Positions 1 through 8,832 of a stretch of DNA of 64,000 nt are shown here, in pieces. The position numbers were made by a program, and so were the translations under genes. The notes beneath the pieces were generated by a model. That model saw nothing but the letters and a program-made list of their open reading frames with translations. It was not told where the DNA came from and made no database searches. The stretch is from Rossellomorea arthrocnemi (lineage in GTDB: Bacteria; Bacillota; Bacilli; Bacillales; Bacillaceae_B): assembly GCF_904424705.1 (NCBI RefSeq), contig NZ_CAJGBF010000009.1, forward strand, positions 62,001 to 126,000, in the 5' to 3' direction. The first letter of the stretch is position 1, and the number at the start of each line of letters is the position of its first letter.

Positions 1-38
1 GCTAATGAAGTTTTCATGATTTTTGATTTTCTTTTCAT
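1..38 (-). CDS. 5' end of a gene running off the left edge
   Basis: Only the first 12 codons lie in the window. An ATG at position 38 follows an AGGGGTG ribosome binding site five bases upstream, and the peptide begins MKRKSKIMKTSL. The lysine-rich start followed by hydrophobic residues could be the beginning of a signal peptide or a short basic protein, but nothing can be assigned from this fragment. Confidence 0.4.
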   Translation of the reverse strand, partial: MKRKSKIMKTSL

Positions 39-171
39 ATGTACACCCCTAAAATGTTTAAATTATTTGGCCGATCGATCGCCTTATTAAAGGAGTTACG
101 TAAAAAGTTTTTTTTTTGAGGGGGTTTCTTTAAATAAAATTCTTAGAATGTGTTTCAGCGATGAATACACA

Positions 172-206
172 CAAAAAAAGCTAACGTGGGAAATTCACGT
201 TAGCTC
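172..206 (-). terminator. Terminator of the TerC-family gene
   Basis: On the minus strand AGCTAACGTG and CACGTTAGCT form a ten-pair stem followed by seven T residues, just past the stop codon of the TerC-family gene. Confidence 0.85.
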
Positions 207-214
207 TTGTAAAA

Positions 215-1000
215 TTATTCTGCTTTTGCTTTTGTTTCTATTTCTGCTTCTGTCTGTTTTGCTTTTCTTCTCGATAATAAATATCCACCAACAGAAAGCA
301 GGATCAGTACGCTCCAGAATACAAGCTTCCACCCTTTTGATTCAGGGAAGTGATGATCCAGGATAGCTACATCTGGATGTGAGAGCGTAAACACTGCAAG
401 CTTCACTCCAACCCATCCAACGATTAAAAAAGCAGCTGATTCTAAAGTAGGGTATTTCTCTAATAATTTCACAAACCAAGTGGCAGCAAATCGCATAATC
501 ACTAATCCGATGATACCTCCGAGGAACATGACAATAAACTGACCTCCGTCGATTCCCCCTACATCAAACCATCCTGTAGGCTGCAGAGTGACGGCTAAAG
601 CTACGGCTGCAAGCATCGAGTCAACCGCGAATGCGATATCAGCAAGCTCCACTTTGAGTACAGTAGTCCAGAAGCCTGATCCTTTCGCGGGTTCCGCTTC
701 TACTGCTCCAGTGTCTTTCCTTTTCTTAACGAAATGGTGAATGGCCACGTAGAATAAATAGATAGCCCCGATTGCTTGAACCTGCCACACATTGACCAGG
801 AACGAAATGAGAAATAGTGCAGCGAACCTAAATACAAATGCCCCTAAAAGTCCATAAAAGAGTGCTTTCTTCCTCTGTTCAACCGGCAGATGTTTAACCA
901 TTACGGCCATGACCACTGCATTATCCGCAGCTAAGATTCCTTCAAGACCTACCAATATCAGTAGGACCCAACCATATTCCAATAACATCGAAGCATCCAT
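215..1000 (-). CDS. TerC-family integral membrane metal exporter
   Basis: A 261-residue polytopic membrane protein of the TerC family. Acidic residues in membrane segments, in GILAADNAVV near residue 26 and in DIAFAVDSMLAA, match the family signature. Bacillus relatives (YkoY/MeeY, YceF/MeeF) export manganese or metallate secreted enzymes. The open frame extends upstream to 1141, but the ATG at 1000 has a GGGAGG site ten bases away, and the longer frame would run through the riboswitch and its terminator. The protein starts MDASMLLEYG. The C-terminus is Lys/Glu rich and cytoplasmic. The preceding yybP-ykoY riboswitch implies induction by excess Mn2+, so manganese efflux is the best guess for substrate; that part is inference. 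Confidence 0.9.
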   Translation of the reverse strand: MDASMLLEYGWVLLILVGLEGILAADNAVVMAVMVKHLPVEQRKKALFYGLLGAFVFRFAALFLISFLVNVWQVQAIGAIYLFYVAIHHFVKKRKDTGAVEAEPAKGSGFWTTVLKVELADIAFAVDSMLAAVALAVTLQPTGWFDVGGIDGGQFIVMFLGGIIGLVIMRFAATWFVKLLEKYPTLESAAFLIVGWVGVKLAVFTLSHPDVAILDHHFPESKGWKLVFWSVLILLSVGGYLLSRRKAKQTEAEIETKAKAE

Positions 1001-1062
1001 ACCTTTTAGTCCCTCCCTATTTACATAGTTAGTTTTCCAATAGGCAAGGAATTTTATAAAAT

Positions 1063-1190
1063 AAAAAGACCCTTGCCTAAATAAGGCAAAGGTCTTGCTT
1101 AGCATACGAATATGCCAACAAAGCCGATGGTATAAAACCATGAATTGACGACTTTGTTTAGGTAATAAAACCTATAGCTACTCCCCTTTG
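1063..1190 (-). promoter_or_regulatory. yybP-ykoY (Mn2+) riboswitch with terminator
   Basis: Read on the minus strand, the leader contains AAAGGGGAGTAGC at its 5' end, GTCGTCAAT, the ATCGGCTTTG loop and GCAAGACCTTTGCC. These are the conserved blocks of the yybP-ykoY aptamer. The last block forms a terminator stem with GGCAAGGGTCTT followed by a T tract (1063-1096). The aptamer sits about 60 bases upstream of the TerC-family start. The family senses Mn2+ and, on binding, disrupts the terminator, switching on exporter synthesis. Confidence 0.9.
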
Positions 1191-1260
1191 ACAGGTAGAA
1201 AACGTTAAATTGTATACATGTATTCTAACTCAAAAAAGGCTTTTCGTAAAGAAATAAGAT

Positions 1261-1755
1261 TTAATGAAACCGAATCAGGAGAGAGCGGATCAAGAGCCCC
1301 AACAGTACTCCGGGTATGACGAACAAAATGGGTAAAAATATAGGTCCGATGAATTTTCCGAATATATATACCTTGGGAGAAACCATCAATCCAACCGTCA
1401 CCATATAGGCCGACATTACAAATGGCAAAAAGCTGTACCTTTCATTTTGACCATCGGCAAACTTATACGCATCCCACATAGCAAACATATATAGACAAGG
1501 GTAGAACATCAGCCACTGGTAATCAATCACTGTTGCTGCTTTTTGCGTTTCCCCTAAAAAACTGTACATGATTCCCAGATTGAAGTTACTTTGGACATTT
1601 ATAATAATCTCAAGAATGACAAACAGTGCTCCCTTAAACCATAAACCGGCAAGTAATTGAGGAAAACCCGGCAGTGCGATACTCCAAAGGATTCCTTCTA
1701 ATTTTGTTATGGAAGTCTTCATAAGCACACTTGGAAAGGGCCTATTTTGTGACAT
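1261..1755 (-). CDS. Small polytopic membrane protein, unknown function
   Basis: A 164-residue protein with about four hydrophobic segments (near residues 24-52, 85-105, 110-128 and 135-160) and short charged loops. I do not recognise the family. The ATG at 1755 has only a weak AGG-containing site. An internal ATG at 1722 has no better one, so the start is uncertain. The gene stands alone between the TerC riboswitch promoter and repeat copy A, and no terminator is evident after its stop. Its codon use looks like that of its neighbours and it is long enough to be real. Confidence 0.6.
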   Translation of the reverse strand: MSQNRPFPSVLMKTSITKLEGILWSIALPGFPQLLAGLWFKGALFVILEIIINVQSNFNLGIMYSFLGETQKAATVIDYQWLMFYPCLYMFAMWDAYKFADGQNERYSFLPFVMSAYMVTVGLMVSPKVYIFGKFIGPIFLPILFVIPGVLLGLLIRSLLIRFH

Positions 1756-1950
1756 ATTTGCCTATCTATGCCTTTATGGAACAGGTACAGTATGTATTGG
1801 ACTGGATATGGTTTCAGGGAAAATATCATCTTGAAATTCCTCCTATTGATGCTTCTTCTTTTATTTTTACCATATTCCTCCCAATTATTACGATGTTTAC
1901 TTGCAGTGGGAAAATAGACGTACCTTATCCATGATACCTTCCTATTTTTA

Positions 1951-2186
1951 GAAGGCTGTTTTCGCAAACTTTGTTGCTTTTTAAATAGTGAGTTCTGTCA
2001 TTCAAGTCGCGTTTAATGGCGAGGAGAACTGCGCAGACTCCGGCGGGGATCGGGCATCGTTTTAGCTGAAGAGGCTCGTCCGCACGCTAGCTGCAAACAA
2101 TGCAGCCCCTCTCACCACCCACCACACCGACTGACAGATCTCAAGCTACATTGTTCAAAAACAACAATCTTTAGAAAAGAGCCTTA
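1951..2186. repeat. MITE-like intergenic repeat, copy A
   Basis: A roughly 235-bp element bounded by imperfect inverted repeats. The left end reads AAGGCTGTTTTCGCAAAC then TTTGTTGCTTTTT. The right end, on the other strand, reads AAGGCTCTTTTCTAAAG then ATTGTTGTTTTTG. The interior is GC-richer than the flanks and has no coding potential. The same termini recur near 40.0, 46.6 and 47.4 kb. It fills the space between the membrane protein gene and the swrC 3' end. Confidence 0.7.
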
Positions 2187-2212
2187 TAGTATCAAAAAAG
2201 GTTGTATATGAA

Positions 2213-5200
2213 CTACTCTTTATATTCGTACGTTTTTCTTCCTCTCTTCATTCTTCGCGTATCTTTATCAAAGAAACTGTACACAATCGGAATGACATAT
2301 ATGGTTAATAACGTAGAGCTGATCAGTCCACCAATGACGGCTATTCCCATAGGTTGATTGATTTCTGTACCTTCACCTATGCCAAGAGCAAGAGGCAATA
2401 AACCGAGTATCGTCGTTAAGGCCGTCATGAAGATCGGTCTTGCCCGGTCCTGTACCGCTTCGACAATGCTGTCAAAACTATTGGTGCCTGCCTCTTTCCG
2501 TTGATTAATGTAATCGACAATGACGATTGCATTGTTAACAACGATCCCTGCCAGGACAATCACTCCAATGATTGCCGAAATACTGATAGGTGTCTGGGTA
2601 ATCGCCAGGGCAATTGCCACACCAATCACCATGAGTGGTACTGTAAACATAATCACAAAAGGATACTTAAATGATTCGAATTGCGCAGCCATGACCATGT
2701 ATACCAGAACAATGGCGAGTCCGAGTGCAAGGGCCATGTCGTCAATAGAATCATCCAATAGCTCTCTGTCTCCGCTGAATGAAACCAAGGTCTCTTTTGG
2801 AAGATCCACTGATTCAATCTTCTCATCAACCGCCTTTGAAATCTCTCCAAGGTTGGTCGCCGATGAATATTTGAGTGTAAATTGGACCGCATGCTGCTGG
2901 TCAATCCTTTGAATGCTGACTGGTCCGTCTTCTATTGAGAAGTCAACGACGGAATTTAACTGAATATACTTTCCTTGTCCATTTGGAATAAGGAGTTTCT
3001 TTAAAGAATCGAGATTCTCGGTAATATTGCGATCATATTGAACGAGAACATTAATGACATCAGATGAATCCGTTACCATCTGAGTAGCGAGAACTCCCCG
3101 GGTGACATCTTGAACGAGAGTCCCTATCTGAGCAGGTGCCAATCCTTGTTGGAGAGCTTTCTCCCGGTTCACATTCATTTGAACTTCTTTTACCGTCTCC
3201 ATTTGATCTGTTGAAACTTCCGATACATCCTTCATGTTTTTCAATGAAGTAAAAAGGGTATCGACTGATTTCTCTAACCGCTTCTGATCCGTATCCCTCA
3301 AATTAAACGTCAGGGTTTGAGGACTGGAACCAGAAGTCGATTGTAAATTAAACGAAACTTCAGCGGATTTATTCACCTTTTGTGCTGCCCTTTCTACTTC
3401 AGGCTTTACTTCATCCGCAAAATTGAAAATCGACCTCTCACGATCGTCCAAAGGCTTCATTTTCACATAAACTTCTGCAATATTTCCTTTCCCACTCCCT
3501 CTAAATGATTCTTCTTGAGTTGTCCCTACCAGACTTACAAATACATCAACATCTTTTTCCTTCTTTAACTTCTCTTCAATCGCATTTACGACTTTATTAG
3601 TCTCCTCTACAGAAGCTCCATTTTCCAATTCGACCCTCATGTTAAAGAATCCTTCATCGGTAGGTGGTAGAAACTGGGTTCCTACAGTTGTAAGGCCGAG
3701 ACCTCCTGCTACTAAAGTAATGAGAGTGAGAAATAATACAATAAACCTGTGACGAAGTGCCCATTTCACGGATCGGGTGAAGGTTTTTCTGCTTTTCGAA
3801 CGTCTTCGTTTTGCTTCTATGTTTCCTTTAGGTTTTTTTAACAGTCTGCTCGCAAGCATCGGTATGACCGTCAATGCCACTACGAGAGAAGCCAATAAAC
3901 TAAATGAAATCGTCAAAGCAAACTCAGTAAATAATTCACCAAGTAAACCTGATATAAAGACCACGGGCAGGAATACTGCAACTGTCGTAAGTGTGGAAGC
4001 GGTGATGGCTCCCCCTACTTCCTTCGCTCCGATACTTGCAGCTTCTTTGGGGCTTTTCCCGAGGGAAAGATGGCGGTATATATTCTCAATGACCACAATT
4101 GCATTATCCACAAGCATCCCTATACCAAGGGCCAATGCTCCCAGTGTCATAATATTCAATGCGAAATCAGCAAAAAACATGAGAACAAATGTGACAATGA
4201 CAGAGTAAGGAATCGCTACCCCGATAATAAGGGGGCTCTTTACATTCTTAAGAAACAGGAATAGAACGAGCATGGCAAAAGCTCCACCTATTAAGAGGGA
4301 ATTAGCGATATTACCGATAGCTTGAGTGATGTAATCTCCCTGATCGAACAAGACATCAGCTTTGATTAATTGATATTGATCCTGTTCCAGAAGACGATCC
4401 AGCTCCTTTTGAAATGCTTTTGAAACGGAGGCTGTGTTTGCGTCGGATTGTTGCAATACGCTGAACAGGATGGCAGGCTCTTGATTAGCTCGTGTAATTG
4501 TGTTTGTATCTTGCTGCCGCTTTTCCACTGTTGCTACATCTGAAAGAGTGATCTTTTTATCTGACTTAGGATTCACCAGAAGGACCAATTTCTTTAACTC
4601 ATCCACAGACTGAAGCTTACTGAGTACTCTTGTGGTCAAGGTTTGTCCATTTGTCTCTATCGTATCTCCAGGCGCTGTTACATTATTTGCCCGAATCGTA
4701 TTAATCACATCTTTCTGACTTAAACGATTATCCTTCAGTGATTGTTGATTTAATTCAATCACCACTTCATCTTTAAGAGAACCCGACACATTTACATTTG
4801 CAACACCTTCAACTCTTGTCAGTTCTAACTTTAAATTTTCGGATAGTGTCTTTAAATTGGCCTCTTTCCCCTCTTCTCTCAAAGAAAATTGAATGATTGG
4901 GAACTGTGCAGGGTCAAATTTGAGAAACCTTGGATTTTCTGCTCCATCGGGAAGAGGAGTTTGGTCCAATCTTTGCAGGACATCGTTCTCAATGTCATCA
5001 ATGGAAGTGGACCATGAAAATTCAAGGAGAATAAAGTTCGATCCTTCCCTCGAAGTCGATTGAATGTTTTTCATCCCGGGCAAGGTGGATAAACTTTCTT
5101 CAAGTGGTTTCGTTACCTTTTCCACCACTTCCTCTGGACCCGCTCCAGGATAATTAGTCACAACGACCCCTACTGGCGGATTCAGGTCGGGAATGAGTTT

Positions 5201-5302
5201 TAACGGTATCCTGAGAAGGGAAACTCCCCCCAATATAAGGATAAGCAGCATGGTGACAATGGTGAACACAGGGCGACGTATGGAAAAATCACTAATCTTC
5301 AT
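2213..5302 (-). CDS. swrC: RND-family efflux pump, SwrC/YerP-like
   Basis: A 1029-residue RND transporter of the AcrB/HAE1 superfamily, the usual length for Gram-positive members. It has an N-terminal membrane anchor (residues 10-30), two large extracellular porter domains and two groups of membrane segments. The TM4 motif LVDNAIVVIENI (residues 397-408) keeps the proton-relay Asp399 but has Asn where AcrB has its second Asp, as in other Bacillus homologues. In B. subtilis SwrC exports surfactin and other amphiphiles and supports swarming. The ATG at 5302 is preceded by AGGGGAG. No membrane-fusion or outer-membrane partner lies nearby, as expected in a Gram-positive. Substrate specificity here is inference. 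Confidence 0.88.
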   Translation of the reverse strand: MKISDFSIRRPVFTIVTMLLILILGGVSLLRIPLKLIPDLNPPVGVVVTNYPGAGPEEVVEKVTKPLEESLSTLPGMKNIQSTSREGSNFILLEFSWSTSIDDIENDVLQRLDQTPLPDGAENPRFLKFDPAQFPIIQFSLREEGKEANLKTLSENLKLELTRVEGVANVNVSGSLKDEVVIELNQQSLKDNRLSQKDVINTIRANNVTAPGDTIETNGQTLTTRVLSKLQSVDELKKLVLLVNPKSDKKITLSDVATVEKRQQDTNTITRANQEPAILFSVLQQSDANTASVSKAFQKELDRLLEQDQYQLIKADVLFDQGDYITQAIGNIANSLLIGGAFAMLVLFLFLKNVKSPLIIGVAIPYSVIVTFVLMFFADFALNIMTLGALALGIGMLVDNAIVVIENIYRHLSLGKSPKEAASIGAKEVGGAITASTLTTVAVFLPVVFISGLLGELFTEFALTISFSLLASLVVALTVIPMLASRLLKKPKGNIEAKRRRSKSRKTFTRSVKWALRHRFIVLFLTLITLVAGGLGLTTVGTQFLPPTDEGFFNMRVELENGASVEETNKVVNAIEEKLKKEKDVDVFVSLVGTTQEESFRGSGKGNIAEVYVKMKPLDDRERSIFNFADEVKPEVERAAQKVNKSAEVSFNLQSTSGSSPQTLTFNLRDTDQKRLEKSVDTLFTSLKNMKDVSEVSTDQMETVKEVQMNVNREKALQQGLAPAQIGTLVQDVTRGVLATQMVTDSSDVINVLVQYDRNITENLDSLKKLLIPNGQGKYIQLNSVVDFSIEDGPVSIQRIDQQHAVQFTLKYSSATNLGEISKAVDEKIESVDLPKETLVSFSGDRELLDDSIDDMALALGLAIVLVYMVMAAQFESFKYPFVIMFTVPLMVIGVAIALAITQTPISISAIIGVIVLAGIVVNNAIVIVDYINQRKEAGTNSFDSIVEAVQDRARPIFMTALTTILGLLPLALGIGEGTEINQPMGIAVIGGLISSTLLTIYVIPIVYSFFDKDTRRMKRGRKTYEYKE

Positions 5303-5495
5303 TGGAATGCTCCCCTTTCTTTATCTATATCATTCACTGGTTTGGAAGCAGTTACTGTTAACTATAGTCTCTAAAGGAAGATCCTTCAATATTAAACCGT
5401 CTTCAGATTATAATTAAGGATAATTTTCTCTCAAATAAATAATTCATCCTTATGTGTGTACACTATTTTTATACTGTAACGTAAGGAGCATTAGA

Positions 5496-6368
5496 ATGGC
5501 GAACTGGGTTCCCTTTGTATTCCTTAGCCTTTTCAGCATTTTCGTTCTATCTTTCATAGTGATAAAGAACCAGCACATTTCTGCCCGGATCATCCTATTT
5601 TGGCTTTTTATTTCCGGATTGGCTTATGTTTTCGAATATGTTATCTTTGTTTTATTTAACAGCTATACGTATCATCCCCATATTTTATCGAATAATTACA
5701 ACGATAGCGTCCTGGGATCGATCAGCTCTCAAGCATTCTCAGTACCAGTTGCCATAACGTACATTGTCTTGTACCGCTTGTCGACGATGAGGATTGCCCT
5801 TATCATCGGTGTGTTTTTCCTTATTGAGACGTGGTTCCTATACACGAATTTATATGAACATCATTGGTGGCATTCGTATTACACAACTTTCTTCCTCGTC
5901 GTTTCGGTCATTTTGGCCAAGACGTGGTGGAGAATACTTGAGGAATCTTCCAATCATTATGTTCAATTCATCACCCTGTTCTTTGCCCTCTCCACCGTCA
6001 CGCTTTCTTTCGCCTGGATCCTGTCTTCCCTTCTGGAGCTATATATCATCCCCTTGAATCATTTTTCAAACCCTTCCAGGGATTTGATCGCCGGCAATGT
6101 TATCTACATCTGGTTCACGACATACTTTTATAGCCTGGTAATTTTTTTTAGAAACGGAGATTGGACATACTCTTTAGGGAGCATTCTTTTTCTCTTTACG
6201 GTTGAGCTCTATATGATACAGGAAGGTGTATTATTGGTCGAAGGTCCCTTGATGATATTTGTACTCCCCCTTTTCCACCTTTTCATGATTTCTGTGGGAA
6301 ACCGCTATTACCAGCGCAGATTTGACACATATGTAGAAATGAAGCAAAAAGGACTGTCCTCAAGATGA
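5496..6368 (+). CDS. Polytopic membrane protein, unknown function
   Basis: A 290-residue protein made almost entirely of hydrophobic segments (about eight), with aromatic-rich loops such as HHWWHSYY near residue 130 and a basic C-terminal tail. I do not recognise a catalytic motif. The frame is open from 5454, but the ATG at 5496 is preceded by a perfect TAAGGAG seven bases upstream, so I use it. It is transcribed divergently from swrC and ends in its own strong terminator, so it is probably monocistronic. Confidence 0.75.
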   Translation: MANWVPFVFLSLFSIFVLSFIVIKNQHISARIILFWLFISGLAYVFEYVIFVLFNSYTYHPHILSNNYNDSVLGSISSQAFSVPVAITYIVLYRLSTMRIALIIGVFFLIETWFLYTNLYEHHWWHSYYTTFFLVVSVILAKTWWRILEESSNHYVQFITLFFALSTVTLSFAWILSSLLELYIIPLNHFSNPSRDLIAGNVIYIWFTTYFYSLVIFFRNGDWTYSLGSILFLFTVELYMIQEGVLLVEGPLMIFVLPLFHLFMISVGNRYYQRRFDTYVEMKQKGLSSR

Positions 6369-6417
6369 ATCATCCTCACTCTATTACAGTGAATGATTCA
6401 CACGGACAGTCCTTTTT
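6347..6417 (+). terminator. Long terminator hairpin
   Basis: AAAAGGACTGTCC at the gene end pairs with GGACAGTCCTTTTT. An inner stem, GATGAATCAT with ATGATTC-type complement, extends it. It follows the stop codon at 6366-6368 and separates this gene from the convergent NhaC-family gene. Confidence 0.85.
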
Positions 6418-6474
6418 CACTTGTTGTTAAAAATGGCAACAATCTTTTCGAGAATTCCTTTTCATTTCTTGATG

Positions 6475-7881
6475 TTATGAATTCATAGCAGGATTGTTCC
6501 CGGTTTGTTCTTTCTCGATAGTCCACCCTGTGAAACCATACAGGATGGTGATCACAGGAGAAATAAGACAAAAAACTGCAAATGGTAAATATTCAAGGGT
6601 TGAAACACCCAATACATCTGTTAGGAATATCCCGCACACACTCCATGGAACAAGAGGATTGACCACTGTACCGGCATCTTCCAATGTACGGGACAAGGTC
6701 TTAGGATGAATTCCCAATTTTTTGTATTGAGACTGAAAAGCTTCACCCGTCAGCAAAATTGATAAGTACTGCTCTCCTACTACAAGGTTGATCCCAATAG
6801 CGGATAACGCAGTAGAAAGAATGGTTCTTCTTCCAGTTTGAATCACGGCAGATACCTTATTTAACAAAACAGGTATGATTCCAAGTTTAAATAGCAATCC
6901 CCCTAGACTCAGAGAAAGAATGACAAGGGAAATGGTAAACATCATGCTCTCCACTCCTCCTCTTGTCAGCAGGGAATCAATGGATTCCACACCTGTTTCT
7001 GACCTATAGCCTGAGAAGAGGACCTGGAATAATTCATTTGCCTTTAACACCCCGTGGAAAAAAGATAGTAACACAGAGACTGCTATCGTAATAGCCAGTG
7101 TGAATAATGCCGGTGTTTTGTACGCAATCATTACAATTAGCAAGACTACAGGGATTAAACTATACCAGTGGATAAGATTTGTTTGCTTCAAGCCTTCCTG
7201 CAGAACATCAAGCTGAACCAAATTAATATCACTGGTACCCTGTGACAAGACACCGAATACGATTAACGTGATGACAAAGGCGGGTACTGTTGTCCATGCC
7301 ATATTTCGAATATGGGTAAAGAGATCCACTTTGACAATGGATGAAGCAAGATTGGTCGTATCCGATAACGGGGACATCTTATCGCCAAAGAAGGCACCTG
7401 AAACGATTGCACCTGCTGTGATTGCCATGGATAATCCCATTGCCTCCCCAATTCCGATTAACGCCACGCCGATGGTTGCTGCCGTTGTCAGTGAACTTCC
7501 GATTACTATACCGCTTAAGGAAGTGAGCAAAAAGGCAATGGCATAAAAATAATGAGGGGTGACAAATTCAAACCCGTAAAACATTAATGTGGGGATTGTC
7601 CCACTGATCAACCAGCTACTTACAAGGAGTCCTATAAAGAAAAATAATAATATGGCACCTAATCCCCCTTGTGCGCCGGCAATCATACCCTGTTCGATTT
7701 CTTTGAATTTCACATTGCGTATAAGCCCATAAACCATCAAAAAGAAAAGGGATAGAATAATCGGAATATGAGGGACCGAGCCCACCACTGTAATACTGAC
7801 ACTGATTATTCCCAGCACAGCGAGTAATACTAGTGACGCTTCCGGTACAGCAGGTTTATGAACGCTTTTTATGTTTAACAT
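6475..7881 (-). CDS. NhaC-family antiporter, probable tyrosine transporter
   Basis: A 468-residue membrane protein of the NhaC Na+/H+ antiporter family (ion transporter superfamily), with 11 to 12 membrane segments and the family's Gly/Ser-rich stretches, such as SGTIPTLMFYG and GAFFGDKMSPLSDTTNLAS around residues 160-180. The start at 7881 has AAGGAAGTG upstream. The leader carries a T-box with a UAC (Tyr) specifier, so expression should rise when charged tRNA-Tyr is scarce. Comparative work on T-boxes has proposed that such NhaC-type proteins in Firmicutes import tyrosine rather than only exchanging Na+ for H+. The family call is seen in the sequence; the tyrosine substrate is inference from regulation. 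Confidence 0.88.
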   Translation of the reverse strand: MLNIKSVHKPAVPEASLVLLAVLGIISVSITVVGSVPHIPIILSLFFLMVYGLIRNVKFKEIEQGMIAGAQGGLGAILLFFFIGLLVSSWLISGTIPTLMFYGFEFVTPHYFYAIAFLLTSLSGIVIGSSLTTAATIGVALIGIGEAMGLSMAITAGAIVSGAFFGDKMSPLSDTTNLASSIVKVDLFTHIRNMAWTTVPAFVITLIVFGVLSQGTSDINLVQLDVLQEGLKQTNLIHWYSLIPVVLLIVMIAYKTPALFTLAITIAVSVLLSFFHGVLKANELFQVLFSGYRSETGVESIDSLLTRGGVESMMFTISLVILSLSLGGLLFKLGIIPVLLNKVSAVIQTGRRTILSTALSAIGINLVVGEQYLSILLTGEAFQSQYKKLGIHPKTLSRTLEDAGTVVNPLVPWSVCGIFLTDVLGVSTLEYLPFAVFCLISPVITILYGFTGWTIEKEQTGNNPAMNS

Positions 7882-7934
7882 CTTAACACTTCCTTATCTT
7901 GGTTGAATAATATGTTTCTCTTTAAATTCAAAAT

Positions 7935-8215
7935 CAAAAAGAACCCTCCATCCCCTGATAGGGACGAAGAGTTCTCCGCGTTACCACCCTAATTGAAATA
8001 AACTCATGCAATGAACTGGATTACAGCTGATCCAGGATTTAACAAGGTTTATTTCCACTTCGTAAAGGCTGCCTCTTGATAAACCTCTAATGACTTAGAG
8101 TGTTTATAAACAATGTAATTCAGAAAGAAGCGGCCTGGACTTCCACCTTATGTCCAGTCTCTGGTTGCTGCCTCACTTTTTCCTACTAGGTTGTTCAAGA
8201 CAATGTATATGTGAT
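7935..8215 (-). promoter_or_regulatory. T-box leader, tyrosine (UAC) specifier
   Basis: The minus strand contains the canonical T-box AGGGTGGTAACGCGG (7976-7990). It is followed by a terminator built from AGAACTCTTCGTCCC, GGGGATGGAGGGTTCT and a T run (7937-7974). Upstream is Stem I with its AGAGA turn, a distal loop AAGGTGGAA, and on the return strand the specifier loop CTGAATTACATT. The codon at 8115-8117 is TAC, which reads as Tyr. The stretch between Stem I and the T-box holds further paired elements. Uncharged tRNA-Tyr should favour antitermination and expression of the NhaC-family gene 50 bases downstream. Confidence 0.93.
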
Positions 8216-8424
8216 TTCGTTAAGAATTTAATTCTTTTACTCTTAAACGCTTTTAAGCTTTTATGCACTAAAGTAATTTATAATAGTATATTATCATGTT
8301 CTCTTCATTTGTCAAGGGGGTATATCATCAATCGTTCTGTTTCCCTGAACGGCTTCTTTTTAGTGTTGAGGGATTAATGTTAACTTCCATGGTAGGAATC
8401 TGCTCTTTCGATTGACTTTTGTCA

Positions 8425-8637
8425 CTACATTAAAAAGCCCTGGGCATAGTGTACCCTGATTTCTTTGCAAAAGAGCAATTCTTTTCTCTCTATACCTTCT
8501 GCCAGTACAAGAATATCTAATTCTCTGGCTAGCTTTATCACTCTTTGTAAAAATTTCTGATTTCCCTCATGACGATCACAGTGATTAATGAATGATCGAT
8601 CAACCTTTACATAATCCGGTTGGAGAAGTGATAACAT
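8425..8637 (-). pseudogene. Remnant of an EAL (c-di-GMP phosphodiesterase) domain
   Basis: A 70-codon frame encodes only the C-terminal third of an EAL domain. It keeps PDYVKVDRSFI (the DR-type metal and substrate motif region), a helix with VIKLARELDI, then VLAEGIE, and ends near AQGF where intact proteins continue. The catalytic E-x-L motif and the first two thirds of the domain are absent. In-frame stops lie just upstream of the apparent start and directly after AQGFLM. No ribosome binding site is visible. It is best read as a decaying fragment of a former phosphodiesterase gene. Confidence 0.75.
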
Positions 8638-8788
8638 CCATATTCATATACTAAGACTTTCAACTTAAAAGATGCCAGTAATATCCCTTTAATCAGGAAA
8701 ATATCACTTGATATTTGTATACTTTTTTATATACTCAGTGTTTTTAGCTAAAAGGTGTGAGAAGAGAATAATATGACTACTTGGCTAT

Positions 8789-8822
8789 AAAAAAGGCACC
8801 CTTCCTGACTCAGGAAGGGTGC
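8789..8822 (-). terminator. Terminator of prfC
   Basis: On the minus strand GCACCCTTCCTGA and GGAAGGGTGC form a stem, followed by CTTTTTT, directly after the prfC stop codon. Confidence 0.9.
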
Positions 8823-8832
8823 TCAGCATGTT

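Noticed and set aside
1195-1212. Possible cre box AGAAAACGTTAAAT upstream of the TerC riboswitch
   Set aside because: It fails the consensus at three conserved positions.
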